This document shows positions 53,125 to 63,124 of a stretch of DNA of 64,000 nt, piece after piece. A program made the translations under genes and the position numbers. Location: NCBI GenBank assembly GCA_022376925.1, contig JAIOJX010000031.1, positions 134,186,854 through 134,250,853 of the forward strand. Direction: 5' to 3'. Source of the stretch: Tragulus kanchil (lineage: Eukaryota > Chordata > Mammalia > Artiodactyla > Tragulidae). The notes beneath the pieces were generated by a model. The model had not been told where the DNA came from. It did not search any database and saw nothing but the letters and a program-made list of their open reading frames with translations. Positions within the stretch are counted from its first letter, which is position 1. Each line of letters begins with the position of its first letter.

Positions 53125-53395
53125 GATCTTGTATGTGTCTGCTAAGTCACTTCAGTCATGTCTGACTTTTTTGCGATCCCATGAATTGTAGCCCTCCAGG
53201 CTCCTTTGTCCATGGGATTCTCTAGGCAAGAATACTGGAGTGGGAAAAAAAAGAAATAAATAAAACAAAAGAATACTGGAGTGGGTTATACTGGAGTGGG
53301 TTGCTATACACTTCTCCAGGGGGGTCGTCCTGACCCAGGGATTGAACTCACATCTCTTACATCTCCTTCATTGGCAGGTGGGTTCTTTACCAAGG
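53125..53395 (-). mobile_element. Bov-A2 SINE with internal repeat, minus strand (second copy 54240-54510)
   Basis: 'GTCTGCTAAGTCACTTCAGT', 'GCAAGAATACTGGAGTGGG', an A-rich patch, then 'GAATACTGGAGTGGGTTATAC' again, and 'TCATTGGCAGGTGGGTTCTT'. Within 70 bases the phrase ACTGGAGTGGG occurs three times, a local duplication inside the SINE. Confidence 0.8.
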
Positions 53396-53434
53396 TCTTT
53401 CTTTTCCTCATTTGTTTGTTTGTTTTTAGAATAT

Positions 53435-53690
53435 TTATTTATTTTCACCTTTGAGTGTGCTGGGTCTTGTTTGCTGTGGCCAGGCTTTCGCTGGTTGCAG
53501 CAAATGGGGCCTACTCTAGCTGCAGTGGGCAGGCTTCTCATCAAGGTGGCTTCTTTTGTGTCGGAGCACAGGCTCTACGGTGCATGGGCTCAATAGTTGT
53601 GGCTTCGTTGCCACAAGTCACATGGGATCTTCCCGGACCGGGGATCGAACTTGTGTTCCCAGGCAATAGACCACTAGGGAAGCCCTCTCT
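53435..53690 (-). mobile_element. Long tRNA-derived SINE, minus strand (second copy 54550-54805)
   Basis: 'ATTTATTTATTTTCACCTTTG', 'GTTTGCTGTGGCCAGGCTTT', 'GGATCTTCCCGGACCGGGGA' and 'GACCACTAGGGAAGCCCTCT' mark the element. Confidence 0.85.
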
Positions 53691-55317
53691 ATCAAGATCT
53701 TGCATGAGTCTACTTACATGAAGCACCTAGAATGGTCAGGTTCATAGGCAGAATGGTCATTGCCAGGAACTGGTGGAGGAGAAAGGGGAATTGTCATTTA
53801 ATGCGTACAAAATGTTCATTTTGCCAGAGGAAAAAAGTCCTGGAGATGCACAAATGTGAAGATAATTAATGCGACTGAAAAGGCAAGCTCCAAAATCTCA
53901 GAGCCATGCCCCGGGGCAAGCATAGACACAGGTGGCTGATTGTACAGAACAGATTGGCCCCTCCTGGCCCGCCCAGGTTGGCTGATTGTCAGATGTAGTA
54001 GGCTTCGGGCATTAACGAAGAAGGGGGCTTCCCTGGTGGTCCAGGTGTTAAGACTCTCAGTTTCCAATGCAGGAGTCACAGGTTTGATCCCCAGTGGGGG
54101 AACTAAGATGACAGATGTGAGAGGCAAAGAAAAAAGAGAGAGCGAGAAAGAGAAGGGAAGGGAATTCTAACACATGCTACAACATGAATGAGTCTTATGG
54201 ACATTCTGCTAATTGAAATAAGCGTGACAGGAAACAACAGATCTTGTATGTGTCTGCTAAGTCACTTCAGTCATGTCTGACTTTTTTGCGATCCCATGAA
54301 TTGTAGCCCTCCAGGCTCCTTTGTCCATGGGATTCTCTAGGCAAGAATACTGGAGTGGGAAAAAAAAGAAATAAATAAAACAAAAGAATACTGGAGTGGG
54401 TTATACTGGAGTGGGTTGCTATACACTTCTCCAGGGGGGTCGTCCTGACCCAGGGATTGAACTCACATCTCTTACATCTCCTTCATTGGCAGGTGGGTTC
54501 TTTACCAAGGTCTTTCTTTTCCTTATTTGTTTGTTTGTTTTTAGAATATTTATTTATTTTCACCTTTGAGTGTGCTGGGTCTTGTTTGCTGTGGCCAGGC
54601 TTTCGCTGGTTGCAGCAAATGGGGCCTACTCTAGCTGCAGTGGGCAGGCTTCTCATCAAGGTGGCTTCTTTTGTGTCGGAGCACAGGCTCTACGGTGCAT
54701 GGGCTCAATAGTTGTGGCTTCGTTGCCACAAGTCACATGGGATCTTCCCGGACCGGGGATCGAACTTGTGTTCCCAGGCAATAGACCACTAGGGAAGCCC
54801 TCTCTATCAAGATCTTGCATGAGTCTACTTACATGAAGCACCTAGAATGGTCAGGTTCATAGGCAGAATGGTCATTGCCAGGAACTGGTGGAGGAGAAAG
54901 GGGAATTGTCATTTAATGCGTACAAAATGTTCATTTTGCCAGAGGAAAAAAGTCCTGGAGATGCACAAATGTGAAGATAATTAATGCGACTGAAAAGGCA
55001 AGCTCCAAAATCTCAGAGCCATGCCCCGGGGCAAGCATAGACACAGGTGGCTGATTGTACAGAACAGATTGGCCCCTCCTGGCCCCGCCCATCCCCGCCC
55101 CATGTCTTAAGAGTTCTTTGTTGTGGAAGAGTTCCCAAATTTAGGTTTTAGAGATCCAACATCTCCAGTTTGACTGATTGGCCTTAAACTCAACCACAGT
55201 AGTTGAGCCCATGCTCCAGGCTCTGCTCCAAGGATCTGGTAAGTCCTGGGTCACCCCTCTTCTGTAGGAGGCTGGGTACTGAGTTCAGATTGTCCTAAGG
55301 AGATTCCTAAAAGCCTA

Positions 55318-55520
55318 AGAGCTTCTCAGGTGGCTCAGCAGTAAAGAACCCGCCTGCAGGAGATGCTGGAGCCATGTGTTCCATCCTGGGTTGGGAGGAT
55401 CCCCTGGAGAAGGAAATAGCAACCTGCTCCAGTATTCTTACCTGGAAAATCCCATGGACAGAGGAGCCTGGCAGGCTACAGTCCATGGGATCACAAAGAG
55501 TCAGACACAACTGAGCCCGT
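55318..55520 (+). mobile_element. Bov-tA SINE (second copy 56418-56620)
   Basis: 'GAGCTTCTCAGGTGGCTCAG', 'TCCTGGGTTGGGAGGATCCC', 'AGTATTCTTACCTGGAAAAT' and 'CAGACACAACTGAGCCCGTA' mark it. It interrupts the first intron of block copy 3. Confidence 0.9.
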
Positions 55521-57085
55521 AGCTAAAGAGACCTCTACAATCCAAGTGTGCAGTTAGGTCAATCTGGCTCCACTTGGGGGGTGGAGAGACTGTCATTTTC
55601 CAGAAGAAAAGCAGAAGGAGCTGGGAGTTGATAACCTTGTGTGAGCAAAGGCGGGGGGAGGGGAAATTGCATCAGTGTCCAGAGGCTCTTTTCTCAACTG
55701 ATGTTTAAACAACAGTAAAGATTACTCTTTTGTAGGATTTATGACACATGGGCCACTAATTTCAATCTCTTCTCTACTGTTGGCTGTCCATTTCTGTGGG
55801 AGCCTCCTCTATGGATATCAGGGCACCTGTTAGGGACTTGAACATCTATACAGTTTGGTACCTGAGGAGGAGGGCCATGTGGCAATTTACATTAAATCAC
55901 CTTTGGGGTCATTACAGCCAGCAAGTCTGGGAAGCTGGCTCTATTATTTATCACTGGCAGGGCTTTTCAAACATTGGTATGGGCTTCCCAGGTTAGATAA
56001 TTAAAATGTCATTTAATGCGTACAAAATGTTCATTTTGCCAGAGGAAAAAAGTCCTGGAGATGCACAAATGTGAAGATAATTAATGCGACTGAAAAGGCA
56101 AGCTCCAAAATCTCAGAGCCATGCCCCGGGGCAAGCATAGACACAGGTGGCTGATTGTACAGAACAGATTGGCCCCTCCTGGCCCCGCCCCTCCCCCCCC
56201 CCCGTCTTAAGAGTTCTTTGTTGTGGAAGAGTTCCCAAATTTAGGTTTTAGAGATCCAACATCTCCAGTTTGACTGATTGGCCTTAAACTCAACCACAGT
56301 AGTTGAGCCCATGCTCCAGGCTCTGCTCCAAGGATCTGGTAAGTCCTGGGTCACCCCTCTTCTGTAGGAGGCTGGGTACTGAGTTCAGATTGTCCTAAGG
56401 AGATTCCTAAAAGCCTAAGAGCTTCTCAGGTGGCTCAGCAGTAAAGAACCCGCCAGCAGGAGATGCTGGAGCCATGTGTTCCATCCTGGGTTGGGAGGAT
56501 CCCCTGGAGAAGGAAATAGCAACCTGCTCCAGTATTCTTACCTGGAAAATCCCATGGACAGAGGAGCCTGGCAGGCTACAGTCCATGGGATCACAAAGAG
56601 TCAGACACAACTGAGCCCGTAGCTAAAGAGACCTCTACAATCCAAGTGTGCAGTTAGGTCAATCTGGCTCCACTTGGGGGGTGGAGAGACTGTCATTTTC
56701 CAGAAGAAAAGCAGAAGGAGCTGGGAGTTGATAACCTTGTGTGAGCAAAGGCGGGGGGAGGGGAAATTGCATCAGTGTCCAGAGGCTCTTTTCTCAACTG
56801 ATGTTTAAACAACAGTAAAGATTACTCTTTTGTAGGATTTATGACACATGGGCCACTAATTTCAATCTCTTCTCTACTGTTGGCTGTCCATTTCTGTGGG
56901 AGCCTCCTCTATGGATATCAGGGCACCTATTAGGGACTTGAACATCTATACAGTTTGGTACCTGAGGAGGAGGGCCATGTGGCAATTTACATTAAATCAC
57001 CTTTGGGGTCATTACAGCCAGCAAGTCTGGGAAGCTGGCTCTATTATTTATCACTGGCAGGGCTTTTCAAACATTGGTAGGGGCT
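55520..57085 (+). other. Intron-1-like paralogous sequence of block copy 3
   Basis: 'AGAGACCTCTACAATCC', 'GGAAATTGCATCAGTGTCCAGAGGCTC' (landmark near 55663) and 'ATTAAATCACCTTTGGGGTC' align with 865-1420 of block copy 1 ('GGATCAGTGTCCAGAGGCTC', 'ATTAAATCACCTTGGAGCTT'). The transporter gene lacks this sequence between its first exon and start codon. Confidence 0.6.
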
Positions 57086-57292
57086 TCCCAGGTGGCTTGG
57101 TGATAACTAATTCTCCTGCAAATGCAGGAGATGTGTGTTCGATTCCTACATTGGGAAGATCCCCTAGGAGAAGGGCATAACAACCCACTCTAGTGTTCTT
57201 GCCTAGAGAATCCCATGGACAGAGGAGCCCAGTGGACTACAGTCCATGGGGTCTGAAAGAGTCATAGACAATTTAGTGACTAAACAACAAAA
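57085..57292 (+). mobile_element. Bov-tA SINE (second copy 58193-58400)
   Basis: 'GGCTTCCCAGGTGGCTTGGT', 'GTTCGATTCCTACATTGGGA', 'TAGTGTTCTTGCCTAGAGAA' and 'GTGACTAAACAACAAAAACT' mark a complete element. Confidence 0.88.
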
Positions 57293-57299
57293 ACTGCAA

Positions 57300-57630
57300 G
57301 TAAAGTAAAATAAAATCTGCCATCTTAACTATTTATAAGCGTCCCAGTTCAGTAGTGTTAAATGTATGTACACTGCTGGGCAGCCATCTCCAGAGCTCTT
57401 TCTTTGTGAAACTGGAACTGTCCTCACTTAGCAAGTACTCCTGACTTCCCTCTCATCCCACATCCTGGAAAAACACCGTTCTACTTTCTATCTCTAGTCA
57501 AATAGCTTTGAGTAGATACTTCATAGGTGTGGAATCATTCAATTTTTGTCTTTTAGTGGCTGGCTCACGTCACTTAGCATAATTCTTATCAAGGTTCTTC
57601 CATGTTGTAGCATGCATCAGGATTTCCTTC
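57300..57630 (-). mobile_element. Old L1M 3' end shared with block copy 1 (second copy 58408-58738)
   Basis: 'GTGTTAAATGTATGTACACT', 'GTTCTACTTTCTATCTCTAG', 'GTGGAATCATTCAATTTTTG' and 'CATGTTGTAGCATGCATCAG' align with 1500-1800. The continuation is found at 59740-59960 after later insertions. Confidence 0.7.
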
Positions 57631-57639
57631 CTTTCTTTT

Positions 57640-57745
57640 TTGTTTTTTTGATGATACAGCATGTGAGATGTTCATTCCCAGACCAGGGGTCCAACCTGTA
57701 TCCCCTGCAGTAACAGTACAGTCCTAACCACTGGACAACCAGAGA
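57640..57745 (-). mobile_element. CHR-type SINE, minus strand (second copy 58748-58853)
   Basis: 'GATGATACAGCATGTGAGAT', 'CCCAGACCAGGGGTCCAACC' and 'CACTGGACAACCAGAGAATT' mark a short reverse element. Confidence 0.75.
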
Positions 57746-58908
57746 ATTCCCTTTCCTGTTTTTTCTATGTTATTGTTGTTTTGTCACTAAGTTGTGTCCG
57801 ATTCTCCCATCCTAGTGCTTAACAGGCCCGACTCTGCTTAGCTTCTTCGATCAGACCAGATGGGGTGTATTCAGGGTGGTGGGTAAGGCTAATTTCTTTT
57901 CTCAACTGATGTTTAAACAACAGTAAAGATTACTCTTTTGTAGGATTTATGACACATGGGCCACTAATTTCAATCTCTTCTCTACTGTTGGCTGTCCATT
58001 TCTGTGGGAGCCTCCTCTATGGATATCAGGGCACCTATTAGGGACTTGAACATCTATACAGTTTGGTACCTGAGGAGGAGGGCCATGTGGCAATTTACAT
58101 TAAATCACCTTTGGGGTCATTACAGCCAGCAAGTCTGGGAAGCTGGCTCTATTATTTATCACTGGCAGGGCTTTTCAAACATTGGTAGGGGCTTCCCAGG
58201 TGGCTTGGTGATAACTAATTCTCCTGCAAATGCAGGAGATGTGTGTTCGATTCCTACATTGGGAAGATCCCCTAGGAGAAGGGCATAACAACCCACTCTA
58301 GTGTTCTTGCCTAGGGAATCCCATGGACAGAGGAGCCCAGTGGACTACAGTCCATGGGGTCTGAAAGAGTCATAGACAATTTAGTGACTAAACAACAAAA
58401 ACTGCAAGTAAAGTAAAATAAAATCTGCCATCTTAACTATTTATAAGCGTCCCAGTTCAGTAGTGTTAAATGTATGTACACTGCTGGGCAGCCATCTCCA
58501 GAGCTCTTTCTTTGTGAAACTGGAACTGTCCTCACTTAGCAAGTACTCCTGACTTCCCTCTCATCCCACATCCTGGAAAAACACCGTTCTACTTTCTATC
58601 TCTAGTCAAATAGCTTTGAGTAGATACTTCATAGGTGTGGAATCATTCAATTTTTGTCTTTTAGTGGCTGGCTCACGTCACTTAGCATAATTCTTATCAA
58701 GGTTCTTCCATGTTGTAGCATGCATCAGGATTTCCTTCCTTTCTTTTTTGTTTTTTTGATGATACAGCATGTGAGATGTTCATTCCCAGACCAGGGGTCC
58801 AACCTGTATCCCCTGCAGTAACAGTACAGTCCTAACCACTGGACAACCAGAGAATTCCCTTTCCTGTTTTTTCTATGTTATTATTGTTTTGTCACTAAGT
58901 TGTGTCCG

Positions 58909-59000
58909 ATTCTCCCATCCTAGTGCTTAACAGGCCCGACTCTGCTTAGCTTCTGAGATCAGACCAGATGGGGTGTATTCAGGGTGGTAAGGCCATAGAC
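58909..59000 (-). pseudogene. 5S rRNA pseudogene (truncated, 92 nt; partial repeat 57801-57880)
   Basis: The minus strand begins GTCTATGGCC at 59000 and continues 'TTACCACCCTGAATACACCC', 'GTCTGATCTCAGAAGCTAAG', 'CAGAGTCGGGCCTG' and 'GCACTAGGATGGGAGA'. Functional 5S RNA starts GTCTACGGCC and has GCTAAGCAGGGTCGGG and GGATGGGAGAC. About a tenth of positions differ, and the last 28 or so bases are replaced by Bov-A text. The internal promoter is damaged, so it is a fossil. Confidence 0.88.
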
Positions 59001-59725
59001 GTGTCTGACTCTTCGTGGACTGCAGCACATCAGGCCTCCCTTATCCATCACTATTTCCTAAAGTTTGCTCAAATTCATGTCCATTGAATTGGTGATTCCA
59101 ATTCATCATCTTGCCCTCTGTTGGCCCCTTTCCTCCAGTCCTCAATCTTCCCCAGCATCAGAGTCTTTTCCAATGAGTTGGCTCTTCCCATCAGGTGGCC
59201 AAAGTGTAGGAACTTCAGCTTCAGCATTGATCCTTTCAATGAATATTCAAGCTGATTTCCTTTAGGATTGACTGGTTTGGTCTCCTTGCTGACTAAGGGA
59301 CTCTCAAGAGCCTTCTCCAACACCACAGTTTGAAAGCATCAATTCTTCGATGCTCAGCCTTCTTTATGGTCTGACTCTCACATCCGTACATGACTTCTGG
59401 GAAAACCATAGCTTTGACTAGCCGGACTTTTGTTGGCAAAGTGATGTCTCTGCTTTTTAATGTACTATCTAGCTTTGTCATAGCTTTTCTTCCAAGGAGC
59501 AAGTGTCCTTTTCATTTCATGGCTGCAGTCACTGTCCATAGTTATTTTGGAGCCCAAGAAAATAAAATCTGTCACTGGTTTTATTTTTTCCCCATCTATT
59601 TGCCAGCAAGCGATGGGACCAGATGCCGTGATCTTCGTTTTTTGAACGTTTGTTTTAAGTCAGCTCTTTCACTCTCTTCTTTCCCCTTCATCAAGAGGTT
59701 CTTTAGTTCCTCTTCACTTCGTTAA
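59001..59725 (-). mobile_element. BovB (RTE) 3' fragment, minus strand
   Basis: 'CAGCACATCAGGCCTCCCTT', 'GGCTCTTCCCATCAGGTGGC', 'GATTGACTGGTTTGGTCTCC', 'CATGACTTCTGGGAAAACCA', 'TTTGCCAGCAAGCGATGGGA' and 'CTTCATCAAGAGGTTCTTTA' trace BovB. Frames are broken. It split the L1M element. Confidence 0.88.
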
Positions 59726-60114
59726 GGCTGGATACTATTCCACTGTGTATATGGACCATACTGTGTTTATCCATTCCTCTGTGCATGGATTTTTGGGTGA
59801 CTTCCATCTTTCAGCTACTGTAAATATGCTGCTATGAACATGGCTGTATAAAATCTCTTTGAGACCTTCTTTTCAGTTTTTTGAAGTTTACACTCAAAGG
59901 GGAAGTTGCTGGATCATAATGGTAAATCCATTTATAGTTTCTGCAGAAACTGTCATACTTTGAAAAAAAGAAAAAGTTATTTATTTTTGGTCATGCCTCA
60001 TGGCATGAGGTGCAGGATCTTAGTTCCCTAACCAGGGATTGAACCCACATTTCCTGCATCTGACGGCAAATTCTTTCTTTTTTTAATATATTTTAATTTT
60101 GGCCTCTTTTATTG

Positions 60115-60356
60115 ATTTTTTAAATTAGTTTATTTTCATCCATCTTTATTCTTTGACCTGTGTGGAACTCCCATTGCAGTGGCCTCTTTTGCAAAGCACT
60201 GACTCTGGGCACGTGCACTCCAGAGTTCTGGCTCGTAATTGGACACAGGGTCCAGCTGCTCCTCAGTACATGGGATCTTCCTGGGCCAGGGATCGAACCG
60301 GTGCCCCTTGCACTGCAAGGCAGACTCTTTACCCACTGGACCACCAGGGAAGCCCT
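60115..60356 (-). mobile_element. CpG-type tRNA SINE, minus strand (second copy 61225-61466)
   Basis: 'CATCTTTATTCTTTGACCTG', 'GGAACTCCCATTGCAGTGGC', 'GATCGAACCGGTGCCCCTTG' and 'GACCACCAGGGAAGCCCTGA' mark it. It is nested inside an older reverse SINE (59975-60075 and 60357-60395). Confidence 0.88.
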
Positions 60357-60414
60357 GAAGGCAGATCCTTAACCACTGGACCAGCAGGCAAGCCCCCAGG
60401 ACAACCAAACTTTA

Positions 60415-60760
60415 TCAGCAGCAACAGCACCGTTTACATTCCTATTAACAGGGCTAAAGGGTTCAGCAGCAGCATTTGAGCAAGAAGAAAATGCAGGCCT
60501 AGAGAAGCAAATGACTTGTTCAAAAACCCAGGGAATTGGAGGAACCAAGATTCTAATCAGAGTTTCCTGGCTCTCTGAATGCTTACTCTTAACAATAATG
60601 TAAACTTGCACTTTGGAGCATCAGGGGTGGAAGTGCCCTGATGGTGACTCATGATCACTGGGTCAGCCCAGCCCTGCAGAGCCGTGTGCTGAGGAGACAT
60701 TTCTGATTCAGAATGAAGGTTAGTCCCCCCTCCTCCAGGCACTTGGGAGGCCACTCTGGT
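60415..60760 (+). other. Paralogous sequence shared with block copy 1 (second copy 61525-61870)
   Basis: 'GGGTTCAGCAGCAGCATTTGAGCAAGAAG' (landmark 60469-60490), 'CAGAGTTTCCTGGCTCTCTG' and 'CACTGGGTCAGCCCAGCCCTG' align with 2100-2420 ('GTTTGAACAAGAAGGAAACA', 'GTGGGTCAGCCTAGCCTGGC'). It extends the segmental duplication well beyond the promoter. 61877-62050 and 62270-62420 are further unique sequence with no exon that I can see. Confidence 0.65.
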
Positions 60761-62059
60761 TTGATGTTTTTCAGCTCTTTCACTCTCTTCTTTCCCTTCA
60801 TCAAGAGGTTCTTTCGTTCCTCTTCACTTCGTTAAGGCTGGATACTATTCCACTGTGTATATGGACCATACTGTGTTTATCCATTCCTCTGTGCATGGAT
60901 TTTTGGGTGACTTCCATCTTTCAGCTACTGTAAATATGCTGCTATGAACATGGCTGTATAAAATCTCTTTGAGACCTTCTTTTCAGTTTTTTGAAGTTTA
61001 CACTCAAAGGGGAAGTTGCTGGATCATAATGGTAAATCCATTTATAGTTTCTGCAGAAACTGTCATACTTTGAAAAAAAGAAAAAGTTATTTATTTTTGG
61101 TCATGCCTCATGGCATGAGGTGCAGGATCTTAGTTCCCTAACCAGGGATTGAACCCACATTTCCTGCATCTGAAGGCAAATTCTTTCTTTTTTTAATATA
61201 TTTTAATTTTGGCCTCTTTTATTGATTTTTTAAATTAGTTTATTTTCATCCATCTTTATTCTTTGACCTGTGTGGAACTCCCATTGCAGTGGCCTCTTTT
61301 GCAAAGCACTGACTCTGGGCACGTGCACTCCAGAGTTCTGGCTCGTAATTGGACACAGGGTCCAGCTGCTCCTCAGTACATGGGATCTTCCTGGGCCAGG
61401 GATCGAACCGGTGCCCCTTGCACTGCAAGGCAGACTCTTTACCCACTGGACCACCAGGGAAGCCCTGAAGGCAGATCCTTAACCACTGGACCAGCAGGCA
61501 AGCCCCCAGGACAACCAAACTTTATCAGCAGCAACAGCACCGTTTACATTCCTATTAACAGGGCTAAAGGGTTCAGCAGCAGCATTTGAGCAAGAAGAAA
61601 ATGCAGGCCTAGAGAAGCAAATGACTTGTTCAAAAACCCAGGGAATTGGAGGAACCAAGATTCTAATCAGAGTTTCCTGGCTCTTTGAATGCTTACTCTT
61701 AACAATAATGTAAACTTGCACTTTGGAGCATCAGGGGTGGAAGTGCCCTGATGGTGACTCATGATCACTGGGTCAGCCCAGCCCTGCAGAGCCGTGTGCT
61801 GAGGAGACATTTCTGATTCAGAATGAAGGTTAGTCCCCCCTCCTCCAGGCACTTGGGAGGCCACTCTGGTTTGATGCCTTCACTGAGCTGGGCTACAATC
61901 TGTCCCTCCCTGCAAATTCCATCACTTTCTGCCCCAAAGCAGAGTTCCAATTCCATTTCACTCCTCAAACAATAAAAGAGAAAGTTTCAGGCTTTAGGAT
62001 CCTTGGTGTAGAGATGAGCAGAGTGTGAGGCTTGTGTAGAACCATGTACCTGACACACA

Positions 62060-62262
62060 GTGTGCTTGGTCGCTCCATCACTTTCGATTCTGTGTGACCC
62101 TCATGGACCACAGCCCACCAGGCTCGTCTATCCATTGGAATCCTGAGGGGGTGGGGTGGGCTGCCATTGCCTCCTCCAACAGATCTTCACCACCCAGGGA
62201 TCTAACCATTGTCTCCTGCATTGGCAAGTGGATTCTTTACCACTGAGCCACCTGAGGAGTCC
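62060..62262 (-). mobile_element. Bov-A2 SINE, minus strand
   Basis: 'TGCTTGGTCGCTCCATCACT', 'GACCACAGCCCACCAGGCTC' and 'CTTTACCACTGAGCCACCTG' give a full-length reverse element. Confidence 0.85.
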
Positions 62263-62424
62263 AGAGGGGAACACGTCTTTGTGATTTCAGCTTCTAGATG
62301 AGGTCTCAGTTGCAGATTTTCTGCCATCTATTTTATAACGCAGTGGGTCATTGGCGATTGTGATTGATCTGTGTGTTGCTGCAAAGTAAGCTAGTAAACG
62401 AAGGTCTGGGGATCCCTCAGCTTC

Positions 62425-62752
62425 TTTTTTTTTTTTTTTTTTTAAAGATTTATTTATTTATTTTTGGGCGGGGGTCGGGTTGGGGAGGGAGGGGAGCTTA
62501 GTCTTTCTTTTCTCTCTGTTCATCTGTCTTTGTTCTTTGGCTCCTGTGGGCCTCCCATCACGGTGGCGGCGTCTGTCGTCGCAGAGCGCTGGCTCTGGGC
62601 GCACGCGCTCCAGAGCTCCGGCTCGGTGATTGGACACATCAGTCCAGCCGCTCCGCGGCACGTGGGATCTTCCCAGGCCAGGGCTCGAACCGGCCCCCCT
62701 TGCACTGCAAGGCGGCGTCCCCACCCACTGGACCACCAGGGGAAGCCCTCCT
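62425..62752 (-). mobile_element. CpG-rich tRNA SINE (young subfamily), full length, minus strand
   Basis: Reverse of the structure at 26764: poly(T), 'TTTAAAGATTTATTTATTTA', 'GGGGTCGGGTTGGGGAGGGA', 'GCGCACGCGCTCCAGAGCTC', 'CCGCTCCGCGGCACGTGGGA' and 'GGACCACCAGGGGAAGCCCT'. It retains many CpGs, a sign of youth. Confidence 0.92.
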
Positions 62753-62814
62753 TTTTTTTTAATTTATTTTTTTTTGGGGGGGTGGTGGAGGGAGAGAGTG
62801 GGTTGGGGAGGGGG

Positions 62815-63083
62815 GGGCTGGCGGGCCACCTCTATTGGTCTTTCGTTTATCTATTTTCATTCATCTTTGTTCTTTGGCCCATGTGGGCTTCCCATCGCAG
62901 TGGCCTCTGTTGTCGTAGAGCACTGGCTCTGGGCACATGCGCTCCAGAGCTCCGGCTTGGTAATTGGACACATCTGTCCAGCCGCTCCGCGGCACGTGGG
63001 ATCTTCCCAGGCCAGGGATCAAACTGGCACCCCTTGCACTGCCAGGCAGTGTCCTTACCCACTGGACCACCAGGGAAGCCCCT
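62815..63083 (-). mobile_element. CpG-rich tRNA SINE, minus strand
   Basis: 'GGCGGGCCACCTCTATTGGT', 'GGGCTTCCCATCGCAGTGGC', 'GCCGCTCCGCGGCACGTGGG' and 'GGACCACCAGGGAAGCCCCT' mark a member with the 'CCAATAGA' type tail, similar to 37634. Confidence 0.9.
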
Positions 63084-63124
63084 CCTTTAAAAAAAAAAAA
63101 AAAACCTTTTTTTCTTCTTTTTTA

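Larger units (their letters stand above)
52851..55090. repeat. Tandem duplication D15
   Basis: Copy A is 52851 to about 53977 and copy B 53990 to about 55090, offset 1139 shrinking to 1115. Copy B begins with a gapped, error-like version of copy A (52861-52900 against 54001-54022). Confidence 0.93.
52300..55240 (+). promoter_or_regulatory. Paralogous 5' block, copy 3 (flank, promoter and first exon of another CAT3-like gene)
   Basis: 52390-52760 aligns with 7170-7560 and 8250-8640. The L1M tail and first-exon region (54890-55240) align with 8930-9350 and 480-800. GC boxes are present just upstream of the expected exon ('GGCCCCGCCC', 'TCCCCGCCCC' at 55081-55100), unlike in the other two blocks. 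A donor CTG|GTAAGT lies at 55239. The transcription start cannot be fixed. The region from 54907 is repeated at 56007 (D16). Confidence 0.6.
54907..57093. repeat. Tandem duplication D16
   Basis: Copy A is 54907-55993 and copy B 56007-57093, offset exactly 1100, with a 13-base filler (55994-56006). The GC-rich stretch differs: 55090-55103 reads 'CATCCCCGCCCCAT' and the second copy has an 11-C run. Confidence 0.95.
56788..58988. repeat. Tandem duplication D17
   Basis: Copy A is 56788-57880 and copy B 57896-58988, offset exactly 1108, with a 15-base filler (57881-57895). It ends inside the 5S rRNA pseudogene, so copy A lacks the first 12 bases of that gene. Confidence 0.95.
59660..61876. repeat. 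Tandem duplication D18
   Basis: Copy A is 59660-60766 and copy B 60771-61876, offset 1110-1111, with a 4-T junction. The copies are almost identical. It contains the end of the BovB, the L1M tail, a SINE, and block-copy-3 sequence homologous to 2090-2420. Confidence 0.95.

Noticed and set aside
58909..59000. Functional 5S rRNA gene
   Set aside because: It is truncated, about a tenth of its positions differ, and the internal promoter and terminator are damaged or missing.
3845..61876. CRISPR-like or satellite array
   Set aside because: The repeats are pairs with different content, not a repeated unit, and the DNA is mammalian.
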